64,000 nt of DNA, taken from assembly GCF_035582795.1 (NCBI RefSeq), contig NC_134373.1:18560001-18624000 (forward strand). Direction: 5' to 3'. The notes under the pieces are model-generated. The model did no database searches, was not told the DNA's origin, and worked only from the letters and a program-made list of their open reading frames with translations. Position numbers and translations under genes: made by a program. This DNA is from Mycteria americana (taxonomy: Eukaryota > Chordata > Aves > Ciconiiformes > Ciconiidae). Positions 25,401 through 40,400 of the stretch are shown here, one piece after another. How positions within the stretch are numbered: the first letter of the stretch is position 1; each line of letters begins with the position of its first letter.

Positions 25401-28400
25401 AGTGTTAATAACTCAGTTAATTTAGCATTGTTTTACCAGTAGAGTATAACCGCTGCTCAGTGGTATATGAGTAATCCCTAGCACAAGTACTGATTGGCAA
25501 GGCTATAGTAGAATGGGTATAGCTTAGAAATAATACTTACATGGGTGCAATCTATATACTACAGATCTGGTTGAAGTTTTCATTATGTCAGTTTAGATTT
25601 CTGATTTTGGCCAGATTAGCTGCAGTTTTTAGACTGGGGAGAAGGAATATAAAATAGTGTTTATTTTTTAGCTAAGTTATTTTGAAGGTGCTGTAAATGA
25701 CTGTTAATGTTTCCTATCTTTACAGTTAAACTAAAGCATTTCAAGAAGTGTCTTTGATGCTATTGCAGCACTGAGGGAGTTGAGACCCAACCTTGTACTT
25801 GCAGAGTCTTAAGACTTTTAGGCCAACTTCTGCAGTATTATAAGCAATGCAATAAAAAAAAGAGAAGAGAAAGGAAAAGAAGGTTCCTTTAAGTTTGATG
25901 TTGCAGCAACCACTTATGTAAGACCAGTTTGAAACCATCTCTTTCAAACCTTTTAAGGAAGTGTCTTCTGTATGACTATGAAACGTAAAGATACCAACTT
26001 TCCCTCCTTGCCCCCACCTCTGTCTTGCAGTTTCCAAGTTTTATTGCTGTTTGCTGTACTGGTTTTACATGCTGTCTCTTGTAAGTATGAAAAAATCCAC
26101 TGTGGAGACTGCTTGCAAAACAAAGTTTGCATACTTGAGAAATTGACTCAGAAGGAGCTTGGTTGATAGCCTGCCTTTAAGAAGAGGTTTGTTTTATGAT
26201 TAAGGGTGGGCCTATTTGCTGTCTTTGAAATCAATGTCCACTAAGTGTTGAAGCAGTGACTTTTCTACAGCTGAGTTATGTGAAAAGCTGCTGTGACTTT
26301 GATTTGCTTCCTGCTTAGATCATCACTGCTGTTTAGCCATAAAGAGCTATGATAGAAGGATCCTGGGGGGGGTTGTTTGTTTGAACCCTTGTGGTAAAAT
26401 TAGTACCTCCCTACTTTTTGCTATAATTAGAGTGGAGCAATTCCTGTGCTGCTTGGGCTGTGGGGAGATCCTCATTCAGAAGTTCCAGGCAGCACGCAGT
26501 TGATGCAGGTCTGCCGCTCTGAATGGTGCCTGCTCCCATGTAAAATGGTCAGTCTTTCTGTCTGGTCCACAGCTGGCATTTGCATTTTGTGCCACCTGGG
26601 CCTGGATGCTCGGTCATTTCTTCTTTCTGTCTTTGGGAACTGTTTGCTTAAGTTATGTGCTGTTGGGTAAGGTGGCTGAATTTTGTCCTAAAACAGGGTA
26701 TTTCCAGTGAGATTGCGTGCAGTTATGGGACCAGATGACATGTTCTGCAGTCAGCTGGGTAATAAAATTATGGGCAAAAGAGGGTGGTGTGGGTGGGTGG
26801 CTCTGAAGGCTGGTGCAGCTCAGATAGGTAACAATTTTTAAGAAGCTTCATGGCTGGAAGGAGAACACGGAGAGTTCGGTGGCAGGGGTCATCTGAGATG
26901 TGTCAATGGGAATATTCCACCCCAGCTTGTTACAGTAACGCTTGTCTTACTGGTATTGCAGAAGTAGTGACTGATACGTATGCACCTGTGCAGATAATAT
27001 AGTCATTATATGTCCTTGGAACAAGCATACTGTAGACCCTGGTGCAATCTTCTGTGAATTATTTGACATGAGATGCACAGACATATTTTCTGTTTTATAA
27101 CATTGAATTATATTTGCACTTCTTTTTTTCCAACTATAGATGGGTCTTGAGCAGGTCTGTGTCAGCTGAGGAATTTCTGGAAGATTGTTCCACTGATATT
27201 TGTAAAATAAATCAAACAAACCTGAGTAAACTTTAGAAACAAGTAGGGTTTAAGATACCTAAGGATGAAAATGGAGGTACTTCAGTAACAAAAATGGTAC
27301 AATTAAAATAGTGTATATGATAAAATAGAACTTATGTTTGAACCTAAGTCATAACTCCTGACAGCTGCTCTTGCAAGTTATTTAGATTGAGTTCTCTGGC
27401 TATGGAAATGCACATCACGTTTAGGTGCCTCATAGCTGTGTATGCCATAACAGAGAGAATTACAGCACAGTGACTTCTGATACTGTGCTTTCTAATTTGG
27501 TTTGAGTATTTGAACTAGAATATTATCAGGTCAGTTCTTCAACTAGTATAAATTGTTGTGACTCTGTGGAATGTTGTAGTTCTGTGGAATGTTTTCCAGT
27601 TTGATTTGTGGTCCTTTGTCATCTGCCACTTCAGGAATCTAGTCTGCACCTACCACTCTTGGGAACCCTTGCTCAGCTGATAACCAGTGTGAACATCTCT
27701 AGACATCTCTCATCTCTTGAAGTTTCTTTTTGCTGGCAAAATGAAGAATGGAAGCCACTTAATGAAACTGTTAATGGAGTGCTTTAAAGTATTCTGAAAA
27801 ATTCTGTTACTAAGGTCAGAGCCATAGAATTGTTTTAAATTCAAAATGAAGCGTGGGATGAGAGGTTTTGATAAATTGTGTGTGTGTGGCAGAGAGGGTG
27901 AACAAGGTCTTATAAAATGCAAGTAGTAATGACAGAATTAACAGTTCATAGCTGACTCTGTGAGTAGTGATTTACCCAAACAAGATCTCTGTCTCTAATT
28001 GTCTGAATTAACTATGCTATAGCGAAATTTTAGAATCTTGCAAGTTTTACTGATAATTTGCTATAATCTGTTTTTTACCAAGTATTTACTGAGGCATAAG
28101 GAAGTAAAGTGCTTTGGTGAAAGGCAGAAACCTGTTTAAGATCCAAACCTGACACTTTCTTTGCATTCCATATTTTCTTATGTTACAAGTGATCTTCCTA
28201 CCCCTTTTGCTCAACAAATTGATTCTAATTACATCTGGAAAGCAATCAAATCTTCTGTAATGGCTTCTACTAGAAAAATCAGTTGTAAATGCTGATTTTT
28301 AGAAACAGTCTGCTAAATATACTGTCCTGTAATATACTTGCAAACTGGATAGCTTCCCTCCAATATTTAAAGTTTGTTAACCATCTTAACAAGCCTGGAG

Positions 28401-31400
28401 TATGTTTGCTGCTTATGGATGGAAGAGGTATATTGACATGTTTATTCTTTGTGGCAAACAGTCTTGTTTTGGCCATCATAGGTGCTGGTAGAATGTGTGA
28501 GGGGACATACATCGGGGATTGGCCTCTACCTTGATTTCTTAGGTACAGCTACCCGTTTAATCAAAAGGCTGAAATAGGCAGCCCTGTGATAATAATCTGT
28601 ACAGGCTGTGAGCTGATGAGCCTCCTGCGTACTCCAAGGGGACAGACATGGAAGCCCCAAGGACAGTGGTGGGCAGTGGAGGCTCTTGATTTGGGTGGAA
28701 GGACACAATTACTGATGGTTGAGTTTTGAGGGTTTTGTTCTTTTGAGGGTATAAAGAATTACTTTATATATATAATTTGGTAAGAGGTATAAAACCATTT
28801 ACCTACTCTGGTTCATGCCTTGGAAGATGAATTAGCTCCTTTTGCTTTCAAAATTTATAAATTGAGTACTACACAGGACTTTAAAAAGTGAGGGCTGGAT
28901 TGCACCACACAAACAAAATTTTACTTTTTTGTACAGTGTTGTTCAGTTCCTTGGTGGGTTTACCGTTTTTAAGCAAAAGCTGTTATTGTGTACAAAAGTG
29001 ATAAATTGGCATGTGGACACCTGACATGTTGGCTTCTTGAGCTTTCTAGTTTAGTTTTTAACTTTGCAGGACCTTCAAGTGGAAGAGCTTCCTGAAACCT
29101 TTCTGGGGGTTGATGACTTTTAGAGGATTGCTTTTTCCTGAGAAATACGTCAATTACAAGTGCTTAAGAAAATGAGTAAAATCTATCCTTGCCTCATTCT
29201 ATGGAAAAACAACTCTCATCATGTATCTTGGTGTGACTAGAGGAAGGGGAAAAGCTATACAAACTCCTTTCATGCAAATTAAGTAACGATTTCTATTATG
29301 TTCCATGTAAATTTAGGGAGAGCATTTTTGGTCATCAGTGCACAGTTGAATGGTATTGTTATTTACTGAAGCTTTTCTGTAGTATGTCATAGAATCATTG
29401 AATAGTTTGGGTTGGAAGGGGCTTTTAAAGGTCATCTAGTCCAACCTCCCTGCCATGGGCAGGGACACCTTCCACTGGACCAGGTTGCTCAAAGCTCCAC
29501 CCAACCTGGCCTTGAACCCTACCAGGGATGGGGCATCCACAGCTTTTCTGGGCAACCTGTTCCAGTGCCTCACCACCCTCATAGTGAAGAATTTCTTCCT
29601 TACATCTAATCTAAATCTACCCGCTTTCAGTTTAAAGCCATTACCCCTTGTCCTATCCCTACATGCCCTTGCAAAAAATCCCTCTCCAGCTTTCTTGTAG
29701 GCACCCTTCAGGTACTGGAAGGCTGCTGTAAGGCCTCTCCGGAGCCTTCTCTTCTCCAGGCTGAACAACCCCAACTCTCTCAGCCTGTCTTCATAGGAGA
29801 GGTGCTCCAGCCCTCTGACCATCTTCGTGGCCCTCCTCTGGACTCGCTCCAACAGCTCCATGTCCTTCTCATGTTGGGGGCCCCAGAGCTGAACACAGTA
29901 CTCCAGGTGGGGTCTCATGAGAGCAGAGTAGAGGGGCAGAGTCACCTCTCTCGACCTGCTGGTCATGCTTCTTTTGATGCAGCCCAGGATATGGTTGGCC
30001 TGGGCTGCAAGTGCACGTTGTCGGCTCATGTCTAGCTCTTCATCCACCAGTACCCCAAGTCCTTCTCCTCAGGGCTGCTCTCAATCCCTTCATCGCCCAG
30101 CCTGTATTGATACTGGGTGTTGCCGTGACCCAGGTGCAGTCGCTAAGGAAGGCTGTGCGTGGTGTCAAATAAACCATTTAACCATTAACTACTTCTTTGG
30201 AAAGATAGTGTTGCCACAGCAAAAATTTGCCACACCGGGCCTCCCTTCCTCAAATCTGTTACAATCCTGTACTGTCCAGTGGTGAGCAGTTGAATAGCAA
30301 TGTATTTTTGGCCTTTTTTCAGTTGGTTTCTTTTTTCCCCCTTGTTAGAAACTAAATAACCTTTCCGAAGTGCATTTGAACACTCAAAAAAAAAAAAAAA
30401 AGACCCTGCTTATTTATTCAAAACTGTGCACTGACACTAAATTCCCAGCATTATCTATATAAATTTTGTATGTGAGAAGTGCACGTTAATTGCAAGACTC
30501 TGATCCACAAAGGTATTTAACACTGGTGCAGTGGGAGGTAGGCACCTCCATAATCTGCCAGGTGTGGGCTGACATATACAGAAGATGTCACAGCTGACCA
30601 CCTCTGGAGCAAACCGTATTCCCTGCAATGTAACTGTGCTCTTAAGCTTTTAGTCTTAAGATAGTACTTCTAGGCTGATGAGGTGTTCGTGTGGCATGTT
30701 CTTTGAGTTTGAAAGCATCCTTACTCACTCTTTGTCAGCTCAGCTTGGAAGCGTGAAAGAATTTTCTTGATGCAGCCTTATGGAGTAGATGCCTGTGTTA
30801 CTGAAGGAGGGCTGGTGGATGCATGCTGGCAGTACAGTTAGTGAACCTCATTGCTTTGCTTTCTAACCCACACAGATACTCTAGTTGCTTGCCGTTGTAG
30901 TTAGTCCCACAAACAACAACAAAGTTGCTTGAGAAATCAGTGAGGTGAAACTTGGTGAGACATGCTTCTTGTAATACTAGAGCACGCAATTTCCACATCT
31001 AGGCTGTAGTGCAACTGTAGTGACCCATCTGGTTCCTGTCTCCATAACTTGCCCAGCCATCAGCAAAATGACAGCTAAAAATGGGGACTTTACAGTAGGA
31101 TCCCCGTACAGTGAAAATGTGTATTTCAAGAAATATTCTCCAGGATTATTTAGAATCTTTCGAGCCACAAACACAATGTCTTCATGTTTGGTTTGAAACA
31201 CACTTTTCCAAAAAGTGTGTAATCCTGATGAAATCAAAATAGTGGCTAATAGGTTATAACCCAAGGTTAATACAACCTAATAAATGTTATTTGCAGTTTT
31301 GTTAGGTTCTTTTCTCTGTTTCTATGTTCATCTTTTCTTGCTTCCAGATTTCTTTCATTGGACATAGCATGCTATAATTTGACTGGATTGTGTTTCCCAG

Positions 31401-34400
31401 ATGACTGAACCATTATTATAAATAAATCCTCTTGTAGATAAACTAATGAGTAGCCTGTGGCAGTGTCCACACACAGTACATGCCTGGCTGAGTACAGCAG
31501 GATAGCTTGAAGATAAATATTTATCAGGTAATTGTTTTTCAAGTACTGTAGGTTCAATACATAAAATTCAGGCACAAAAGCTTTTGTGTTCCTATGGTTA
31601 AAAGATCAGCAGTATTTTCAGATGCTGTATATTTTTTATATTATTTGTTTACAGGTAGGGTAAGGATTTTTTTGTTGTATAAATTACAAAATTTTAAAAA
31701 TGCCAGTTTTCTTATGATGCAGTTTTAACTTCGGAGGAAGGAAACCCAAACACAAATAAAGCCATTAAGACCAGCTTTTCCTGAAATGAAGTAGACTTCT
31801 GTCTGAGATGGCTGCTATTTGAATACCTTTCAAAATGGAGTTAAGAGGTGCAGTACATGGTGATTAGACAACAGCTAGAAAGTCAGCCACAACAGAATCA
31901 CTCAGTTTACTTGCTGGGGCAACACAGCAGAGTTTTGTTGATGTATCAAGCATGTAAAAACAAACAGACAGACTAACCCACTGTTTTATAAAACAATCCC
32001 GTATTTTTGCCAGCCTCCCAATTTTATTATGCAACTTGTGTAATAGATTGTAACTTGAATACATATTAACTTTGTGTGCTTATTGACTTAATCATTTTGT
32101 AATGGTGCTGATGCAAGAGTGAGTAAAGAAGTAACAAGTAACTGGCTCTGTTAAACTGAAAGAGGGATTCAGAATTTGAGTAGATGGGACCACAACAGTT
32201 TTATACCACCTAAATATACTGTGGAAAAGTGGAATTTAGATTAACACAATATAATTAAGACCTGAAAGGGAAGAATGGAACCCATCTAACTGAAACAGCA
32301 AAGCTCTGAAAACATGTAAGATTCATTGCTTTAGATACTGATGTTCCAGAAAGCACTCTGGGATGAAGAAGCTGGATGACACCTATGACCATTTTTGGCT
32401 TTTGCTTAGCAGCCAGGGTAGTGCTTGTAAATATGGGCATAGTTAAATTTATTCAAGAAAAGTTCATTGTTGTCCGCTCACAACATTAGACCTCACTCTG
32501 TCTTTTCCTTTAGGCTAAGGCAGAAGTAGGGGAATTTGGAGCAGATACAATGCATGACATATTTGGAAATGAATACTAGAGAATAACTTTTGAAAAATCA
32601 GATATTGTACAAAGAACATAAGCACCCATGTCAGGTTTAAGACTTTGCTTTCTGTAAGCCATGCAAATGAGACAGTGGGTTTCAGCTTTTTTTTCCCCTG
32701 ATTTTTTTTAAAGATGTTGGGGCAGGATCAGTCTTGGAGGACCATTCAGCCCCTGGAAACCACATATTCTATATTCAACTTTATTATTTTAAATCTACCT
32801 TCTAAAATATGTATTGGTTAAACAATTTAGAAACACAGCTACTTCTGGAGTGCCTGAGAGCACCGAACAATCTTCTGCAAAAGGTCTGCAGTACTGAGCA
32901 AGAATCCCCTGATCTGTTGTACCAGAAATGGTCACCTCAAGGCAGACTGAGTGTGGTGGGGAAAGGATATATGTATGTATTTCTGACTCCAGAGACTAAT
33001 GAGCCAGAGAGGAGAATGTTGCTCCTGCTGCTGTGCCCCAGGCTGGAAGGGAGTGCTGTGAGGCTATCGCGCATGTTCCATATTTTAAGGAGTGGCATGG
33101 AGGTGAGGATTGATTGATTTTTGCAGAAAAAGAGAAAACTCTTGTCAAAGTGAGGAAGTAAACTGCTCTTTATGTCCCTCCTTTTCCTTCTCTTTGCTGT
33201 CTTTCTGATGAGGGTGTTTTTCTTTGCTTGCTGTGGCCCTACTGCTCTGCTGTTAGCGTTAGGATTTTGCAGCTTTTGGAGTTGGAATGAAGTTAGTACA
33301 CTAATGACCGTAAACAGCCTACAACGGCTATTCTTTATTGTAGTTACCTTCTTACTCATTTTACATTCTTCAGGCTTAAAGCTGTCTTTTCATTATTACT
33401 GGAGAATATATGCGGTATATGTTTTCCCTGGCAGTTTGGAAAGCTTGCTTGCCGTGGGATGTATCATATGGGAAAACCATCATGTTGGGAGCTGTACAGA
33501 TCTTAGTCGTAGCCTTTGTTGATACTGTTCCTGGAAGATGACACTTCAGGTGAAACGTATAAATCCTCCACCTCAGAGGAGTTATTTCTGGAGTGAGGGT
33601 TGGGAGAGTGGGTGGGTAGCATCCAGAGTTGCATTTGTAGGGGAAGATTGTCCTTCCAGCCAGCCAGAACCTCTCCCCGTCTTTGTCAGAATTATGCCCA
33701 GACAAGGCTTGCAGTGAAACTTTCTTTAGAATGCTGGACAATCCAGCTGAGGGGTTTTTCAACTAATCTAATTTATAAGAGTAGATCCTGACAATTTGGC
33801 ATTTATTAGGAGAGCCTGCTGGAATACAGTGGGAGGTACAGTCTGAAAGAGGATATGTATGTTAGGAGAAAACAGACTCTAAACACTTTTAGCTAATGAA
33901 ATATCACTACTACTTCTGTTCCTGGCCTGGCAAAGTATTCTAGAGGCTTCTTTCTTCAGTAAGAAAATGAAATTTGTCTAAAACACCTTTCAGGGACTGA
34001 GCTTATCTCATATGTCTCTGTTGGGGCAGAAGAATGTCCCAAGACATATGGTCAGCATTTTTCAACAGGCTTATTTATATAGACATGGAATGGAAATTCT
34101 CTTAAAGCATCAGTTCTTTAAAGCTATGGCTTTTCAACCGTTTTAGAGTCCTTTTTCAGGTAAGTTAGCCTTCCAGGGCTTAAAAAGAGTTTGCAGAACA
34201 AGGTATTGGGCATCCAAAGACTCTTTAGGGTCAGGAAGAGCAAATAGGTATCAAGAAGCAGAAGCAGGCTGCTTTAGTGTCAAGACATACTGGTTTGGTG
34301 TCAGTCCAGTCACACCAGTAGTAAGTGGCACAGGTATGAAAGATAGAAAAAAAGACATCCCCTCACACCCACCCAAGCACCTTGTTTCCTCCTAGATTGC

Positions 34401-37400
34401 CTGGAAGGTCTTGGTGAAGAATGTGGGACAGCAGGCAGCTCCACAGGGCAATCAGGGATTTGACCTTGTGCATTCACAAATCACAGGTTGGTGTCACATG
34501 GCTTTGTTTGACAGCAGTCTGTTCTGTCACATTTCCAAATCCTAAATCCAGATGTCTAAAATTGCTATTGTACCCCTCTGCCCTCCACTGTAGTTTCTGC
34601 CATTCCCTTTCCCCATCCTTCTCATAAGGGCTGTTGCTTGTTCAGATTTTTCAGGTCCTCGTAGTCCCTTCCACATTCTTGAATTAACTTTTGTTCTTCA
34701 ATTTCCAGTTGTAAGGGATTGAAAATTATGGGTCAGCTTTCAAAACTCAATTGTTTTTAAAAAGTTGTGGTGTTGGGCTAACTTTATCTGCTTTCTGTGC
34801 TTTCTCTGAGGCATATGTGTCCAGGATTTTTTTTGGTAATTGAGTTGTAATTAACTAAGTAACTTACCTTGAAAGTATTTAGAAAACAAACCACTAGTTT
34901 TGGTGATTTCAGAGATCATCTGAAAACATTGAATGATTTATAAATCATTTTTAAAACCTGCTTGAACAAAATCAGTTCCTCCTGAAGATAATCAGGGGAA
35001 GACGTTCAGCTGTTGCTTCCACAGCCTGTGCTTTTCTTAAGTGGCAAGATGCTCCCAGCTCCTTCTCTTGGACTTCCTTTATGACTTGATCCCCTCCCTT
35101 TCATTCTTGCCTTGGAATATCTCAGGTCCTTGATCCTCACTTCCCACATGTTTTTTTGAATACAGCAAAAAATTTAAAGTGCTTTTGTTCATTCCTTTCA
35201 CTTTCTGAAAAACAAATAGGAATTGGGTGATACTTTGAGTTCTCTTTCTGTGAATAAGCTATAGGAGTGTGTTCCTGCTGCTTGTAGGGTTCCTGTGCGG
35301 GCTCCCCAGCTGGATGCAATATCTATTGATTCTGTTGCTCTTTCAGTTTTTCATGCTGCCATGTGAAGTCTTCTTTCTTCTTGGAGTTATGTGTTGATGG
35401 ATCATGGGAAAGAAAACCAAATCCTTATGTGGTGAGAGGTACTGCTAATGCTATCCCAATTTAAGTTGCAAAAGGTATGACTTTAAATGTGCAAAACCCC
35501 CGCATGTGCTCTGTATTTAGGGGACAGCTAATAATGGGTTGAAAGTGCTGTCTGAGACTGTTTCTCTGCTGACACTTGGGCCACTGGATATTTCCACTTT
35601 ACCAATGCTACCTGTAAATAGTTTATATTCCAAACAAAACCAAAACCAGTCAGATAATATTTTGTTTCATCCTTGTTTGGTTTAACATTTTGTTTAAAGC
35701 ACAAAAGTCAGTCTATGAAAATAACATGAAAACAGGGTTTCTTGCCTTTGTTTACCCTACTGCAAACATGTTTGCTAAGGAGCAATAAGAGTTAATTGTC
35801 AAACTTTACAATGTAGTCAGAGATTTTCTCATAAAATGTATAACAGACTCTGCCCAGATGGCAAATGCTGATATGTAAATCTAAAACATGAAAATTTCCA
35901 TTGGGGGCCAGATGGTGGCTTAATGTGAATTGTTTAACATTTATGTTTATCTTATTAAAAGTGCCTTTATATGTCCAAAGTAAGCTATCGATGTGGTTGG
36001 AAGAGCATATCACTAAATGAACAAAAAAAAAAAATCAAACCATGAGTACAAGGCACCTCCTGCTTACATGGATCATAAGAAAGCAAAGCATGTCCTTCTC
36101 TGAGGGAAGTTCTTTCTCTGTCTACAAAATTGTGAAGAAAATATTGTAAATAAAATCAAATCACTGTCTGTCTGCTTGGAAAAATATTAAAAACATATTA
36201 CTTTCCCAGAAGTTAGAAATGTTGGACAATGGTAATACACACATTAAATACCGTAATGTATTTCCCCTCAAAATAGGCACTGGTGCTCAGTGGGAAAGAG
36301 CTGAGCTCTAGATGAGGGGGAAGCATCGCGACTGCAGTCCCTCCTGGGCGCAGGCCCTTCCTCCTGCATGGGAGGCCTGGCTCTTCCTGCGCTGCCTCTT
36401 GGCCCTGCCAGAACCATCGTTTCCTCTGATGCAATTCAAGAAATTGCACAATGGAGGAAAGAACAAGTGGGTACTTGTGGACTCTGTCACATGAGGGACT
36501 GCTGGTGCCTTTACAGTAAATATTAAGGGAAGTGGTTAGCATGGCTCTGAAGGGCAGCAACCAGCCCTGGGTCAGATGAATCTTTCACAGGACTTGCAGT
36601 GCATGTGCTCCAGTTTGGATGGGAATCTGTGCTCGCTCATCCCTCCAAATGGATCTTTCTGAGACCAGCATATCATGTTGAGGCATCTGAAAATTACAGG
36701 GTAGCTGTTGCACAGGCAAGAAGTAAAATACCTTTTAATAGCTTTAGTTAAACACTCCAGGCATCAAATACACAGTTATTTTTTGATGCTTTCACAGTGG
36801 AATGGGAAAAATGCTTCAGTGATAAACCTAATATAGTGCCTGCCCATGTCTGTGGATACCTCTGTGTACATGTGTGATAGTGCTCAACAAGGCAGAGAAA
36901 TAATTTAAAGAGGAAGGCTGTGGGGAGGCTGAAGGAACAAAATTGCAAAATACTTTCTTTAGACTGCAAATTTTTTATTTTTTTTTAGTTCTTTACCATC
37001 ACCTCATGCTGGGGTGTTGTGATTCATTCCTTGGTGAATCACTGGTCAATGTTGACTCCATTAACTTTGACCTGAGGCTTTGCACTAATACCCAGATATT
37101 TTTTTTTCTTCTTGAAAAGGGCAGTATTACTAAAAGCATCAGCTAAAATTATAGATAAGTGTTAAATGGAAGGTTAATATTTAAATCAGTGTGCTGTTTG
37201 ATGATATTAGTATTAGCATATTGAACAGAAGAACACTTCCTCCATGCAACCCATTCATGTGAAGAGTAATTACTTGAATTGTTACTTGAAGTTAAGGCTA
37301 ATATTGCTGTATTTATATAGAACTTATAAAACTGAAAATAGGAGGGGTCTTTTCCAATTATATGGTGATACTTAAAAAAAAAAAAAGCCTACCCTTTTGG

Positions 37401-40400
37401 TGTTAAGTGGCAGAAACACAACAACTAAATAAAATAAAGAAAGGTGTTCCTGACAAGCATCTCTATCCAGGGTAGAGCACAACGCTGTTTAGCTAGCTCA
37501 GCCCTTTGCCAGAGACAAGATACTGGGCTAAATACGGTCCCTTGAAAAATGGTGACAGGAGCCAGTCAATGCTGTCATATTTCTCAAACAACAGCCCAAG
37601 ATGCTGAAAATCCTGAAAACCATGCAAGCATATTCATTCCAAAATAATTTTGCCTGCTGAACTGCACACACACAGAGATGGTGTACAGCCACAGCATTTT
37701 TTTTTTGGCCAGCTGGTGTCTTTGGAGAGATCTCATCCCACAAATGAGGCAGCACCCAAAGCTACTTATTTTGATAACGAATATAGCCAGTAGTATGGCT
37801 GAAAGATTTAATAGCTGTGCCTTAAGTTTTTGCACTAAGGCTATGCGGGTTTTCTTCTTAAGGAAAACATGTTATGCCTTCTGTACCTTTTTTTAATCAC
37901 TTTAGTTTTTTGTGATTTAAACTGAAACTGATCACCAGTTCTGCTATTTTTGTGCTTGTAGTCTGTTGCAACTCGGGGGGAAAACAGCTCTGTTAATTCA
38001 CAGCCTTGTGCATTAGACACACTCAAAAAATCTTTTGAGTCACATTTGTAATGGTGCCTTGTAAATGAATAATTCAGAAGTGAGCCCTAAAATCCAGATC
38101 CTGCAGTTTTATCCAGAACATATTGCAAATGCTCCGAGACTAGGAAACGGTTTCAAATCTGCTGCAGAAGGAGACAGTGAGCAGCTGGTAAACTACTGGC
38201 CCTTAATGAAGCTATACCATATTGCAATATCTCCAATTACTGCAGAACTTAATTAGTTCATTGTACCCTGCCAGTCTGGAGAGACCAAACATTGTCTTGG
38301 GCAGCCACTGTGTTTCAGCTTCTTCATTGCTGGCCATTAAAGCTGAGTTTGGTCTCCCCAGCAAGGTATATTAAATGTGTCTTGGATTTGGGAATGCCTG
38401 CATTGTGTTACACACAGATATTTTATGTAACTGCCTGATTTTAGAGAAAAGTAATTTTTTTAGTAACTGGTAGAAGTAGTTCATGCAATGTATAAATATG
38501 AGTGTTAATGGTATAGCATTTTTAACAAAAAAGAGAATACTGAATTGGTTTGTTCAAATGTGGACTTGGCCTAAAGCTTTTTGCCATAACCGTTGTACAG
38601 AAGTGATTGTTTTGAACGGCAATGTGACTCAGTGTTCAGGTTACTTTGCTTCTCTGTTTGAAAATAGTCTTTGGAGATAAGGGAATGTTTTAATTTGATA
38701 TGATGGCAAAATAAATGTATCTTGGGTGTAGAACTGTTAACTGAATCAGTAAAGGTCTGTTTAAATGAAATGTAGTGTTCGGTATATTATTTGTAACGTG
38801 GTAGCCTGATGAGAATGCCCAACACTGAACATTATTTTTGTGTGCTGCTGCTAAAGGGTAATTTTAAGAATAATGAAACATGCCATAAAATCAAAACTCC
38901 CAGGCACCAGTTAGAAATTGTTGGCATTTACCTATCTGACAAATGTGGCTACCAAGTATTAAAATTCTGTATCAGCTGACATCCAAATTGATGATTTTTG
39001 AGTGTTAAGTTTTCTTCACAGAAGAAAACAGCCCAAACTTCAGCCTTTAAAAATATTGAATAATTGAACAGTGAAAAACTAAAACAATCCACTAACCCCT
39101 TCCCCCCCAAAAAACCCCTTATGCAATAAGTTAAAAGAAATTGTAGCTAAATCAAATAATATTAACAGGTTGGTTTTCCCTAAATAGCAGAGTTTAATTT
39201 GTCTTCTGAAATGCTACAGGCGCAAGGGGTGGCTGATTTCCAAGAAATTTAGGTCACTGTTAGCTGTCTGATAATGATTGACTCTGTGATGAGCCAGAGG
39301 CCAACTGATTAACAAAATTTGAGACCTGTTGACCTCTAGTTTATACTCAGCTGCTCCAAACCAACTGCACTTAGAACATCAACTTAGACTAAGCTTTAAA
39401 TTACAGTCTTTTAGTAATCGTCTTAGTAATTGTGTTTAGTGCTTGGTGACTTTGAAACCAGGTTGTCCTCCGACTCTGAAGCCCTGTTTTGCTGATCGTT
39501 AAGATTAATACTTAATACCAGGATGGAACATAAATATTTTAAAATATGTTTTGCAGTATGGCTATTGTAGTTACTTCAGACAGCCCTTGTCATGTTTTTA
39601 GTCAGCTTTTACAGTTTTATAAGATAATCTGAAAAAAAATTACATGGGCAAACTTTTCAATTTCTGTTCTTTTCTCCTAAAAATTACTTTCTTAATGTGG
39701 CATAAGTAATTTTATAGCTTCATGTTTTCTATGAGCTAACTTAGGAAAGAAGAACGTATTTATCCTCCTGCTTAGTTCATGTATTACCTTACCAATTGTA
39801 ACAAATCGCTTCGTTTCTATGAGCCTGTGTGCGGGCCACAGCAACCAAACCATTGGTTCTCACGCTTCAGAAAGGTCATGTAGAGCCATATTTTATTTAG
39901 ATAATTTTGTAGGATTAAGAGAATAAGCCTCAGTTATGTGAGTCTACCTGTTTAATACAGAAATTAAAAGCTTTGCTATTGTTCTAAACCAGTTTTGCTG
40001 GGGAGGATGCTTGCTTAAAAAAAGCATTTCCATTACAGGACATGAACTTGATTGACATCCTTTGGAGGCAAGATATAGACCTTGGGGCGAGGCGTGAAGT
40101 TTTTGATTTTAGTCAACGACGGAAGGAGTATGAACTCGAGAAACAGAAGAAACTTGAAAAGGAAAGACAAGAGCAGCTCCAAAAAGAGCAGGAGAAAGCC
40201 TTGCTGGCTCAACTGGAGTTAGATGAAGAGACAGGTGAATTTGTTCCTGTTCAGCCAGCTCAGCGCATTCAGCCAGAAAATACTGAGCCACCAATTGGTT
40301 TTTCACAGGTAAACTCTAATATGTGTTTGTGAGTGTGTTTAAACCTTTTTCCATTCACAGGAAGACATAATGTTAGTGGTTACCTAAAATGAATTTGCAT

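Noticed and set aside
29412-30285. Plus-strand frames of 65-106 codons over the CR1 copy
   Set aside because: They are the reverse strand of the CR1 reverse-transcriptase region, not genes.
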